From positions 16,844,369 through 16,908,368 of the forward strand of contig NC_080044.1 of the NCBI RefSeq assembly GCF_012489685.1: 64,000 nt of DNA. The letters run 5' to 3'. The notes beneath the pieces are model-generated. The model made no database searches. It saw nothing but the letters and a program-made list of their open reading frames with translations, and had not been told where the DNA came from. Both the position numbers and the translations under genes were made by a program. The stretch comes from Lotus japonicus. Its lineage: Eukaryota; Streptophyta; Magnoliopsida; Fabales; Fabaceae. Positions 22,647-32,236 of the stretch are shown here, piece after piece (the stretch's first letter is position 1; every line of letters starts with the position of its first letter).

Positions 22647-25600
22647 ATGGAGACTCGTTCATACGGCGTAGGTCGGCGCGATCATCGCCGGCGCGGTGGT
22701 GGTCGACACGGCGGTCGCGCCGGCGGACGAAACAACAACCGTCCCGTACTGGACGACCAAGAGCAGGAAGCTTCCTCAGAGGGGGTCCACTCAGTGGCGC
22801 CGTCGCCGGCGTCATTGGTGAATGCAGCTCCGGGAAGACCTTCAGATCTGATCGCTAAATCAGATCCAGGTGTTCGGCGGCGTTCAACGCCGCCTGACTA
22901 TGTGAACTTGGAAGATCTTAAAACAACCGCTCCACGGAGAGCGCAAGAGGCAGTGACAGGTATCACGCCTGCGGCTTTGCAACAAATGTTAGATACCTTG
23001 CAGAAGGTGCAGTCCCAAAACGAGCAGTTGCAAGCCCAAGTTGAGTATCTTACTCAGCGGCAGAATTTTAAGCAAGAACAACGCCTGGAGGCGGAGGATG
23101 TAGTTGAATTCCAACCTTTTGTTCCAGCCATCACTAGGGTGGACATTCCAAAGCACCTGCAAACCATGGCATTAGACGCCTTTTCGGGCGACTCTGATCC
23201 TATGGAGCATCTTAGATACTTCAATACTAAAATGGTGATCGGCGGGGCGTCGGATGCGGTAAAATGTCGATTATTGCCTTCCACGTTCAAGGGCATGGCG
23301 ATGCAGTGGTTCATTCGACAACCGCCCTTCTCCATTGATAATTTCACTGATCTGTCCACTAAGTTTCTGACTCAATTTTCCGCCAATAAAACCACAAAAG
23401 CAACAATGTTTGATCTTATCAGCATACATCAGCAACCAGGCGAGAAATTAAAAACCTACATGGCACGCTTCAGCAAGATGGCGGTGCAGTTGGAGGATGA
23501 AAATCCAGATGTCTGTTTGGCGTCATTCAAAAATGGCCTTCGGGCGGGAGATTTGAATAGAGACTTAACAAGGCGACCGGCGAAGGATATGATGGATCTT
23601 CGCGCTCGTGTTCAAGAGTTCATATTGATTGAGCAAGATGACCAGAAGAAACAAGAAAGAGAGGAAGGACGTAAGCAGTCTCAATCTGGCGGTGTTTCAC
23701 AAGACAAATCTAAGGCGGGGAAGGAAACCAGGATAGCGCAAACCCCCCGCGTACCAAGACCGGGACCATACCACAACTCTAAACCTGGCTTTCAAAATAC
23801 ATGGCACAGAAATTCACAAGGTCCCGCTGCTGCCACAGCTGGTCAGCCTGGTGCTTCGCCAACGCCAATCCCACTTACTAAGTTGAATGCACCCTTAAGT
23901 ACCATTTTAAGGGCGGTTGGACAGACCAACGTTGTGCAGTACCCACCACCCCCACGGCGGCCGCCAGCTAACGTGGACACCAATAGGTGGTGCGAGTACC
24001 ACAGAGCGTTGGGGCATACGACAGATAATTGCTGGAATTTAAGGCGGGAAATTGATCGCTTGATTAAAGCTGGCCATTTGGCAAACTTTGTCAAAGACAC
24101 AGCAGCGCCGGAGGTAGCTAAAATCACTCAAGGGGACAAAGGTAAAGGTAAAGAGATAGTTGAAGAGTTGGGCGATCCTGCTGGGGAATGCTCATCTATT
24201 GCAGGAGGATTTGGCGGGGGTGCAATTTCAAGTAAGGCTAGAAAACGCTACGTAGCGGCAGTACACTCAGTACAGGAGTCGAACGAAGGCGAGTGTTGGG
24301 TGAGTCATTCCCCTATTATATTCACCCCTCAGGATTTTGCGCATGTAATTCCCCATGACAACGATCCAATTGTGGTAACAATTAGGGTTAACAATTATGT
24401 GACAAAGAAAGTATTCTTAGACCAGGGATCTTCGGCAGACATCATCTATGGAGACGCCTTTGATCGCCTGGGACTAAAGGAATCAGATTTGAAACCATAC
24501 AGGGGAACTTTGGTGGGATTCACAGGAGACCGTGTCAGTGTGCGGGGATACGTCGAAATTCCGACTGCCTTTGGAGAAGGAGAGTTTGTCAAGAAGTTTC
24601 AAGTAAAGTACTTAGTATTGGCGTGTAGAGCCAATTACAACGTACTCTTGGGGCGAGACACCCTCAATAAGGTCTGCGCGGTCATCTCAACTGCTCATTT
24701 AACTGTTAAATATCCCGCCTGCAACGGGAAGGTCGGGATATTGCGTGTAGACCAGAATGCAGCAAGGGAATGCTATTTGAGGAGCGTGGCGCTCTATGGG
24801 CGGAAGGCCGCCAAGGAGAGCCACCGAATTACAGAAATCTTCCCACAAGAAGGATTTAGCTTGGACCCAAGAGATGATGCTGATGATTTTCGCCCACAAC
24901 CGCTGGAAGAAACCAAGCAGGTGCAAGTCAAGGACAAGTTTCTAAAGATTGGCAGTGGGTTGACAACAGAACAAGAGGACAGACTAATCACCCTTCTGGG
25001 TGATAATCTAGATCTCTTCGCATGGACCATCAATGATGTACCAGGGATTGATCCCAAGGTGATCACCCACAAGCTAGCCATACGACCAGGGGCGACCCCG
25101 GTCATCCAACCAAGGCGAAGAATGAGTGAAGAAAAGAACAAGGCTGTACAAGTAGAGACTGAAAAATTGATCAAGGCCCGCTTCATCCGTGAGGTACAGT
25201 ACCCAACATGGCTCGCCAATGTTGTAATGGTCAAGAAGGCCAATGGGAAATGGCGAATGTGCACGGACTACACGAGCCTGAACAAAGTGTGTCCCAAAGA
25301 TTCGTACCCACTTCCCAATGTTGACAAGCTTGTGGATGGAGCTTCAGGGAATGAACTTTTAAGTCTCATGGACGCTTATTCGGGCTATAATCAGATTATG
25401 ATGCATCCCTCGGATGAGGAAAGTACAGCATTCATGACCAATCAGGCGAACTATTGTTACAAGACAATGCCTTTTGGTTTGAAGAATGCAGGAGCTACGT
25501 ACCAACGGCTCATGGACAAAATTTTTTCAAAGCAAGTAGGCAGGAATATGGAGGTGTATGTGGATGACATGATTGTAAAATCCGCCAGGGCTAGTGATCA

Positions 25601-28097
25601 TGGCGGCGACCTTAAAGAAGCGTTTGATCAGTTAAGAACATATCAAATGAAGTTAAACCCTGAGAAGTGTTCTTTTGGGATCCAGGGAGGAAAATTCTTG
25701 GGATTTATGTTAACATCAAGAGGAATAGAAGTAAACCCAGATAAGGGAAGGGCGATCTTGGAAATGAAAAGCCCAACAAGTATAAAGGAGGTTCAGCGTT
25801 TGACAGGGCGAATGGCCGCCTTGTCACGTTTCTTGCCAATGGCGGGTGACAAAGCGGCCCCGTTCTTCACATGTTTAAAAAAGAATTCAAAGTTTCAGTG
25901 GACAGAGGAATGCGAACAAGCTTTTACCAAATTGAAAGAAACATTGGCCACATTACCGGTACTCTCCAAGCCAACACCAGGCGTTCCATTAGTGCTCTAT
26001 TTGGCGGTTACTGACAAGGCGGTAAGTACGGTTTTGCTCCAGGAAGAAGGAAAAAAGCAGAAAGTTATATATTTCGTGAGCCATACTTTACAGGGGGCAG
26101 AATTGCGGTACCAAAAAATTGAAAAGGCGGCTTTGGCGATTCTGAAAACTGCAAGGCGCCTCAGACCTTACTTCCAAAGTTTCCAAGTCAAAATTAAAAC
26201 TGATGTTCCCTTAAGGCAAGTACTTCAGAAGCCTGATTTATCAGGGCGATTGGTTAGCTGGTCGGTTGAGCTGTCAGAGTATGACTTACAATATGAGCCA
26301 AGGGGCCAAGTCACAGTCCAGAGTTTAATTGACTTCGTGGCGGAATTAACACCCACTGAAGGAGAGAAGACTCAAGGGGAATGGGTCCTGTCTGTGGATG
26401 GATCCTCTAATAACACTGGAAGTGGGGCGGGAATAACAATCGAAAGTCCAGATAAAATGATCATTGAACAGTCTCTCAAGTTCGAGTTCAAGGCGAGCAA
26501 TAATCAATCTGAGTACGAGGCTCTAATTGCCGGCTTAAGGTTGGCCATTGAATTGGGAGTCCAGAAGTTATTTATCAAAGGAGATTCGCAGTTAGTGGTT
26601 AAACAAGTGAAAGGTGAGTACCAAGTGAAGGATCCGCAACTGTCCAAATATTTGGAAGTGGTGCGCAGATTGATGATGGAGGTCAAAGAAATCAAAATAG
26701 AACATGTCCCGAGGGGACAAAATGAGAGGGCTGATGTGTTGGCAAAGTTGGCAAGCACAGGGAAATTGGGCAACTACCAGACAGTCATTCAAGAAACCCT
26801 GCCTCGCCCGAGCATTGATTTGGTAGAAATAAAGTTGAAAGCTGTAAAGTCAGTCAGTGAGGGCGAGGTATCTTGGATGGAATCAATTAAAACCTTCTTA
26901 GAGAACCCACCAAAGGAGGATGATTTGAACACGAGAGCAAAACGAAGGGAGGCCAGTTTTTACACACTGGTGGGTGGAGAGTTGTATCGGCGAGGAATCA
27001 TGTCTCCTATGCTCAAATGTGTCGATATCAAGGACGCCCTCGGAATAATGGCGGAAGTCCACGAAGGCGTGTGTTCTAGTCATATTGGCGGGCGATCCTT
27101 GGCAGTTAAGGTGATAAGAGCAGGATTCTATTGGCCAACGATGAAGAAGGATTGTTTGGAGTATGTTAAGAAATGTGAAAAATGTCAAGTCTTTTCTGAC
27201 CTACACAAGGCTCCACCAGAAGAATTAACAACCATGATGGCGCCTTGGCCGTTCGCCATGTGGGGGACCGATATCTTAGGACCATTCCCTGTGGCGAAGG
27301 CACAAATGAAGTACATCATCGTGGCGGTTGATTACTTCACTAAGTGGATAGAGGCTGAGGCAGTAGCAACTATCACGGCCGCTAAGGTCAGGAGCTTCTT
27401 GTGGCGAAGGATTATTTGTAGATTTGGGGTTCCCAGGGCATTAGTAATGGACAACGGAACACAATTCACAAGTAGTGTTACCCGAGAATTTTGTACAGAA
27501 ATGGGAATCGAGATGCGATTTGCCTCTGTAGAACATCCACAGACCAATGGGCAGGCTGAATCGGCTAACAAAGTTATCCTGAAGGGTTTAAAGAAGAAAC
27601 TGGATGAGGCAAAAGGGCTTTGGGCGGAGGAACTACCAGGCGTTCTTTGGGCATACAACACCACGGAGCAGTCAAGCACAAAGGAAACCCCGTATCGTCT
27701 AACTTATGGAACTGACGCCATGCTCCCAGTGGAAATTGAAAACCAAAATTGGCGAGTGGCTCGGTTTAATGAAAATGACAACGGAGAAAACTTAATAGCA
27801 AATCTAATTATGCTGCCCGAGGAACAACGAGAGGCCCACATAAGAAATGAGGCGGGAAAAGTGAAGGTGGCAAGAAAATTCTCAACAAAAGTGGTGCCAA
27901 GAAAAATGAGGGTAGGAGACTTAGTGCTCCGAAAAAATACAATGCCCGATAAACACAACAAACTCTCACCCAACTGGGGCGGGCCTTACAGGATTATTGG
28001 CGATGTTGGAGGAGGAGCTTATAAGTTGGAACAACTAAGCGGTCAAAAGGTTCCACGAACATGGAACGCCTCTCATCTAAAGCAGTATTTTAGTTAG
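22647..28097 (+). CDS. Gypsy Gag-Pol polyprotein (1816 aa)
   Basis: Single intact frame for particle formation, reverse transcription and integration. An Arg/Gly-rich N-terminus is followed by the retrotransposon gag domain (about residues 170-330, AFSGDSDPMEHLRYF). A Cys/His motif CEYHRALGHTTDNC lies near 449. The protease has FLDQGSSAD near 590, with Q in place of the usual T or S after the catalytic D. Reverse transcriptase covers about 820-1010 with YVDD near 970. RNase H starts at SVDGSS near 1248. Integrase has the HHCC finger (about 1476-1515) and D, D, E residues in WGTDILGPF, MDNGTQF and TNGQAES (about 1541, 1601, 1637). No stop or frameshift is seen. The first ATG is used; a shorter overlapping frame at 22622 is a shadow. 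Confidence 0.95.
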   Translation: METRSYGVGRRDHRRRGGGRHGGRAGGRNNNRPVLDDQEQEASSEGVHSVAPSPASLVNAAPGRPSDLIAKSDPGVRRRSTPPDYVNLEDLKTTAPRRAQEAVTGITPAALQQMLDTLQKVQSQNEQLQAQVEYLTQRQNFKQEQRLEAEDVVEFQPFVPAITRVDIPKHLQTMALDAFSGDSDPMEHLRYFNTKMVIGGASDAVKCRLLPSTFKGMAMQWFIRQPPFSIDNFTDLSTKFLTQFSANKTTKATMFDLISIHQQPGEKLKTYMARFSKMAVQLEDENPDVCLASFKNGLRAGDLNRDLTRRPAKDMMDLRARVQEFILIEQDDQKKQEREEGRKQSQSGGVSQDKSKAGKETRIAQTPRVPRPGPYHNSKPGFQNTWHRNSQGPAAATAGQPGASPTPIPLTKLNAPLSTILRAVGQTNVVQYPPPPRRPPANVDTNRWCEYHRALGHTTDNCWNLRREIDRLIKAGHLANFVKDTAAPEVAKITQGDKGKGKEIVEELGDPAGECSSIAGGFGGGAISSKARKRYVAAVHSVQESNEGECWVSHSPIIFTPQDFAHVIPHDNDPIVVTIRVNNYVTKKVFLDQGSSADIIYGDAFDRLGLKESDLKPYRGTLVGFTGDRVSVRGYVEIPTAFGEGEFVKKFQVKYLVLACRANYNVLLGRDTLNKVCAVISTAHLTVKYPACNGKVGILRVDQNAARECYLRSVALYGRKAAKESHRITEIFPQEGFSLDPRDDADDFRPQPLEETKQVQVKDKFLKIGSGLTTEQEDRLITLLGDNLDLFAWTINDVPGIDPKVITHKLAIRPGATPVIQPRRRMSEEKNKAVQVETEKLIKARFIREVQYPTWLANVVMVKKANGKWRMCTDYTSLNKVCPKDSYPLPNVDKLVDGASGNELLSLMDAYSGYNQIMMHPSDEESTAFMTNQANYCYKTMPFGLKNAGATYQRLMDKIFSKQVGRNMEVYVDDMIVKSARASDHGGDLKEAFDQLRTYQMKLNPEKCSFGIQGGKFLGFMLTSRGIEVNPDKGRAILEMKSPTSIKEVQRLTGRMAALSRFLPMAGDKAAPFFTCLKKNSKFQWTEECEQAFTKLKETLATLPVLSKPTPGVPLVLYLAVTDKAVSTVLLQEEGKKQKVIYFVSHTLQGAELRYQKIEKAALAILKTARRLRPYFQSFQVKIKTDVPLRQVLQKPDLSGRLVSWSVELSEYDLQYEPRGQVTVQSLIDFVAELTPTEGEKTQGEWVLSVDGSSNNTGSGAGITIESPDKMIIEQSLKFEFKASNNQSEYEALIAGLRLAIELGVQKLFIKGDSQLVVKQVKGEYQVKDPQLSKYLEVVRRLMMEVKEIKIEHVPRGQNERADVLAKLASTGKLGNYQTVIQETLPRPSIDLVEIKLKAVKSVSEGEVSWMESIKTFLENPPKEDDLNTRAKRREASFYTLVGGELYRRGIMSPMLKCVDIKDALGIMAEVHEGVCSSHIGGRSLAVKVIRAGFYWPTMKKDCLEYVKKCEKCQVFSDLHKAPPEELTTMMAPWPFAMWGTDILGPFPVAKAQMKYIIVAVDYFTKWIEAEAVATITAAKVRSFLWRRIICRFGVPRALVMDNGTQFTSSVTREFCTEMGIEMRFASVEHPQTNGQAESANKVILKGLKKKLDEAKGLWAEELPGVLWAYNTTEQSSTKETPYRLTYGTDAMLPVEIENQNWRVARFNENDNGENLIANLIMLPEEQREAHIRNEAGKVKVARKFSTKVVPRKMRVGDLVLRKNTMPDKHNKLSPNWGGPYRIIGDVGGGAYKLEQLSGQKVPRTWNASHLKQYFS

Positions 28098-28568
28098 TAG
28101 AAACAACAAATGTGAACGAAGTCGCACTCTTTTTCCCTTTCTTTGGGAAGGTTTTTAATGAGGCGACAATTGTAATGAAGGGACAATTGTTCCCATACGA
28201 AAGAAAATTAATGAAAAGATCATTTCAACAGAATCATATATGTTTTGAATTTTTATTACGAGTTCATGCAATGCAAATCGTATCAAGGTATGCAATACCG
28301 CGAGTAAACCTTTCGGAATAAGAAAGTATCGCCTTCAAAAGTTAAAAGCCTTGGCAATTCTAGTGGCCACTAGAAACCAAGCCTCGTCGAAAAATCGGCT
28401 AAGGTATATAACAACGAAAGTTGGGAACAACTAAAAACAACGAATGAACTTAAGATGATATCCATTTAAAGTAGAAAAAAGGGGGCGATGCCCATACATG
28501 ATTTGGAATGAAAATAAAACAGGGCAATGCCCAAAGAGAAATTTCAACTTCATAAAATAAAAACAAAT
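28098..28568. other. Spacer between pol and the antisense gene
   Basis: Non-coding spacer inside the gypsy element. The sense polyprotein stops at 28097 and the antisense gene stops at 28569, so the two genes converge here and 3' processing signals for both probably lie in it. Confidence 0.5.
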
Positions 28569-30703
28569 TCAAGCCAGGTTCTCGTTGTTGGCGTTGTTGC
28601 CCTGGCTTGTCCCAGCTTGAGGATCTTCCTTCCCTTGATCCTCATTCCTATGCTGCTCATTCCCATCCTCGCCATCTTCTTCAGGCTCACTCTCATCATT
28701 GAATTGGGGAAGGAGATCGAGGCTAATGTCATCATCACCAACTACTTGACCATCCTTGATCTCCTTCAGCCACCCAATGCGGGAAAGATCAAAGCCCGGC
28801 TCAACTACACTGATCTGCTCTTTGGCCGCCAGAAAGCCTTGAGCATATTGGAGAGAAGCACGCCCTAGGATGGAAGCATTCAGGCGATCATGTTTCTTCT
28901 CCAACTTTTGATATTTGGCTTGAATGGCAGTGTGCTTGTCATTTATGGCTTCTTTAAGAGACTTGGTCTTTTGAAGAAGCAGGTCCGAAGCAGCCAAGTC
29001 TTCAGTTAATTTAGCACACTTCTCCTCAGCAGATTTCAGCTTGTTGTTGGCGGTCTCAGCATCAGTTTTAGCCCGTTCATAGGCTGTCTTGTAATCAGCT
29101 GCCTTCTTCTCAAAACGGTTTTTGGCTGAGATCAACTCTTTCACACACTGAGCCATTCCCGCTACAGTACTGGCGGCAGACAGCGCGTGATGGATCGCCA
29201 TGGAAGCAATGTTGGGGGGACCCTGACCGGAAATGTCCTTGTGAATCCGGTTGTCAAAAGTACGGGTCATGAATTCCAGCCCATTGAAGTGAGGATCCGA
29301 CAAGCTCAGCAAGGGGGGAGGAGCTTCGCCACCAATGGCTGAACTAGGCCCAGCCTGGCCAAATGGAGTTGATGGGCGGTTGATCAGCGTGCTTGAATCT
29401 TGTTGAGGGGGCGGGACATTGTCATGTCCCTTCTTTTTCTCAGCGGGACGACTTTTTGAATCAAGAGTTGATTGGTGGAGAGGCTTACCACCAGCAGCAC
29501 CTGAAGTTTTTTGACGTTTAGGGTCCCTGACGTTGTCAGCACCCGAGGTACCTTCATTCTTCTTCTTCTGCTCAGTTTCGGCGGCCCTCTTTTTCGCCGC
29601 CGCAGCAGACTGGGCGAGGTACTCCTTCATCTTGAGTGGGTTCGCGTCAACCTTGCCTTTTCCCATCGTAGCTGTACGGAAAACATCAATTAGACGAGAT
29701 ACATGAACAAAAAGAAAAAGAAGTTATGTACAAAGATTATAAACTTACTAAAAAATTGATTTAAAGTGCCGGATTTCGACGCCTCAATCAAGTCGTGACC
29801 GGAAATTACTGGTATTGTGCGGAGGTAATCGGCGACGCCTTGTTCAGATTCATCCAAGGCGTCGTATGAAACAGATATTTTTCGGCGAGGGTTCTTTGTC
29901 CAGTAAAAAGGGAAGAGGGGGTTATTGTCAGAATCTCGGAACAAGTTCTTTATTTCGGGCGACTCCACAACTTTAAAGTATTTCTTCTGCCATACTTTGT
30001 AATGGCTTTTAAGGGCGGTAAACCGACTCATGTTCTTACGGGCTAATAGTGGAACCCATTTCACAGAAGTAGGTTTAGTGGTGACTGATTTATAGAAAAG
30101 GAAGAACAAGGGATAGGTTGGAGTGAAACTCAAGTGTTCACAAAGAATTTCAAAGCAGCGGAGGAAACCCCAGGCGTTGGGCTGGAGTTGGCAAGGCGCC
30201 ACATTCAGAAAAGAAAGAACGTGACATATAAACGGCGAGAAAGGAAGTTTAATGTTTAAATCTAAGAAGAAATAGCCATAAACAAAGAAAAAATCGGGCG
30301 ATCCATCGTCTGGTTCTTTACGCAACAGAACACAGTCATCTTCGCCACATGGGAGGACATTCAACAGATGATCTTCATTATTCGAGGTGGCGGGATCTAT
30401 CTTCGTGAACCCTTGAGCAGAAATTCGAAGCGAACTAATGCTCCCAACGCTGCTCCAGATAGAATGCAACAGACATTTATCTTCAACTAAATGCACGTCA
30501 GAGCGCCATTCAGGTGAAGACAAATCTCCATTAGAGGAGAGAATTGAGTCTACAGAGCCGGCGGGACCGGAATCATCATGGGTAGAAGGCGAGGAATGAA
30601 TTTCAATTATAGAGGGGGCGACAACTTCCTCCTCCGTGGAGGGTGAAGAAAGTTCTAGGGAAGAAAGGCTAGCGTTTGGTAAAGACATGCGAGGCAGTTT
30701 CAT
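28569..30703 (-). CDS. Antisense gene of the gypsy element, putative gypsy-type transposon protein (2 exons, 685 aa)
   Basis: Two minus-strand frames join by a GT-AG intron: exon 1 is 30703-29749, exon 2 is 29671-28569. The donor is GTAAGT and the acceptor TTTTCCGTACAG; phases agree and give 685 residues. The N-terminal third is acidic and Ser-rich. The middle (about residues 95-315, with SPFICHVLSFLNVAPCQLQP and WFYW-like aromatic clusters) resembles the Pfam family named Transposase_28 (putative gypsy type transposon). The C-terminal half has a basic KKRAAETEQKKK region, a long coiled coil (SAEEKCAKLTEDLAASD onward) and an acidic tail (ESEPEEDGEDG). Tat-group elements are known to carry such antisense frames; their function is unknown. 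The unspliced frames also remain open up to 29690 and 29666. Confidence 0.8.
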
Positions 30704-30707
30704 AAAA

Positions 30708-30783
30708 AGAAGATGAACAGAGTTAAAAGTAAAAAGAAGATGAACAGAGTTAAAAGAAGAAAGAAGATGAACAGAGTCAGAGA
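30708..30783. repeat. Short tandem repeat upstream of the antisense gene
   Basis: Three imperfect copies of a unit containing AAGAAGATGAACAGAGT, spaced about 25-30 bases, lie just before the antisense start codon and would fall in its 5' leader. Confidence 0.7.
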
Positions 30784-31006
30784 AAAAAGAAGTAAACGAA
30801 GAGTCTCAAGAAAGAGAAAAACTAACCAGAGGGAGAAACGTGAATTTGAGAAAGGAGAACGTCGGCGATAGGGGAGCACCGCGCAATGACGACGGCCGGA
30901 GGAAGAAAAGGTTCACCGGAGTTCAAAGAAGAGAATGAAAGCTGCGGTGAAAAGGGTTTTCAGAGCAAAAGTTTTAAAAAAGTGAAAAATGAAAAGTGAA
31001 AAGGGG

Positions 31007-31014
31007 ATTTTATA
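31007..31014 (-). promoter_or_regulatory. Candidate TATA box for the antisense gene
   Basis: On the minus strand CTCTCTATAAAATCCCC contains TATAAAAT about 300 bases before the antisense start codon at 30703. It supports a dedicated antisense promoter, but this is motif evidence only. Confidence 0.4.
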
Positions 31015-31365
31015 GAGAGAAAGGAAGAGAGAGAATGAGTGGGGGAAGATCGTGGGATCGTGGGATTTGAAATTCGAAAAGTTAGGAAGCGAAAAGACAT
31101 TACTCCTCGAGACGCGCAACTGAAGATTGCATTTATAACAAATGATGACGAAATCCCGGAAAATAAGGATACGTGCGTCAGTTGAAAAGACGTGGTTGAC
31201 GGTTAGGATTAATGGCGACATATCTTTGAAACGGCAACAAAGGTGGCGAAGCGTGAAAATGGCGATGTAACAACGAAGGTAAAATGGCGATGAACGAATA
31301 AACAATAGAGGCGAACTACTAGGTAACATGATGAAGACATTTCAACTCTTTACTCGAGTCTCATG

Positions 31366-31378
31366 TCTTGGGGGCATG
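31366..31378 (+). other. Polypurine tract region before the 3' LTR
   Basis: CTTGGGGGCATG directly abuts the right LTR, the expected place for the plus-strand primer. The purine run is short (GGGGG). Confidence 0.6.
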
Positions 31379-31756
31379 TGGACTGGGCGGGACATAAAGA
31401 AGATTATGTCCCGCCCAAAATGAACAATAAACCATTGACGATAGCCAAGGCGGGAAAGGCAACATGACGAGCTTCATTGCCCTCCCTTAGGTGATGGACC
31501 CACAAGCCAGCTGGAAGATTCCTTTGGATTTGTCTTATGTGTACGGGGATTTGGGCCCTGATTGTCAGGCCCAAATATAGGAAAGATCCATATCATGACC
31601 ACCCCCTCTATAAAAGGGGAGGTCATCCACTTGTACGAAACCAACTTTTTCAGCATTAATGAGAATATTCCTTTTATGGTAGTTTTGCTATTTTAGTGCT
31701 CTGCTAGGGTTTACTTTTTGTCTTTCTCTTACATAAGCTTGCCCTAGTACAGAACA
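31379..31756 (+). repeat. 3' LTR
   Basis: Identical to the 5' LTR over 378 bases and followed by the GCAAC duplication. It should supply the polyadenylation signal for the sense transcript. Confidence 0.96.
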
Positions 31757-32056
31757 GCAACCATTTGTTTTTTATTCTTATTTCTCTTCTAATGTTTTGG
31801 TTTTGTGCTGTTTTTCCTATTCATTTAATCTATTTCAGATATTGCTTTTCCCTTATTCTCTGTTAGAACATTAATCCAAACTCTCTTATTGTGTTAAAAA
31901 AAGGCCTTCACCACCTTTAATCTTATGGTGTAAAGACCAAAAGAGTTTGGTGAATTAAGACTAGCTTCAAGACTTCATGAATGTATAAATGTACTCTTTC
32001 TGTAGATTTTACTGCCAAACGACCTGATCTGAAGGTCATATCCAAGGCAAGTCAAG
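31757..32056. repeat. Diverged second copy of the 21716-21876 block
   Basis: The segment from about 31904 repeats CACCACCTTTAATCTTATGG, CATGAATGTATAAA and AAGGTCATATCCAAGGCAAG found left of the gypsy element, with substitutions and small gaps. The copies are too diverged to be caused by the recent gypsy insertion. Origin unknown; no frame survives. Confidence 0.6.
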
Positions 32057-32236
32057 ATGCTTATAGAGGGGGCTAAAGGTAAGGAAAACCCAGCTGTGAA
32101 CTCCCCGCTAGAGAGGCATATAGGAAACAACTTGCAGAAAGCTTAAACATGAACAGGACTTAGGTTCTTGCTTTCAAGAACAAGCCACTTGAGCCATTTG
32201 ACTTGGTCCCTCATGAGATCTACAACTCTTCCCCAA
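32057..32236 (+). pseudogene. CDC20 gene fragment, decayed
   Basis: The first frame reads MLIEGAKGKENPAVNSP, and after a one-base frame change the sequence reads AYRKQLAESLNMNRT, then a stop, then VLAFKNKPLEPFDLVPHEIY. I recognise the conserved N-terminal region before the WD40 repeats of plant CDC20, the activator of the anaphase-promoting complex. The fragment has at least one frameshift and one in-frame stop, and neither the upstream box nor the WD40 propeller is present nearby. It lies in a region ending in a Helitron-type 3' terminus, so capture by a Helitron is likely but not proven. Confidence 0.75.

Larger units (their letters stand above)
22209..31756 (+). mobile_element. Complete Ty3/gypsy LTR retrotransposon, Tat type
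   Basis: A 9548-bp element with 378-bp LTRs at 22209-22586 and 31379-31756 that I find identical base for base, a GCAAC target duplication, a primer-binding site, an uninterrupted gag-pol frame and a purine-rich tract before the right LTR. Domain order is gag, protease, reverse transcriptase, RNase H, integrase, as in Ty3/gypsy elements. A long antisense gene between pol and the right LTR and the TGGCGCCGTCTGTGG primer site point to the Tat group. Identical LTRs mean a recent insertion. It is nested in older repeat DNA. Confidence 0.96.

Noticed and set aside
22622..22858. 78-codon frame overlapping the start of gag-pol
   Set aside because: Shadow frame of the Arg/Gly-rich gag N-terminus; too short and in the wrong frame for gag.
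30913..31329. 138-codon minus-strand frame upstream of the antisense gene
   Set aside because: It is Phe/Leu/Ser-rich low-complexity sequence, overlaps the candidate antisense TATA box and leader, and resembles no protein I know.
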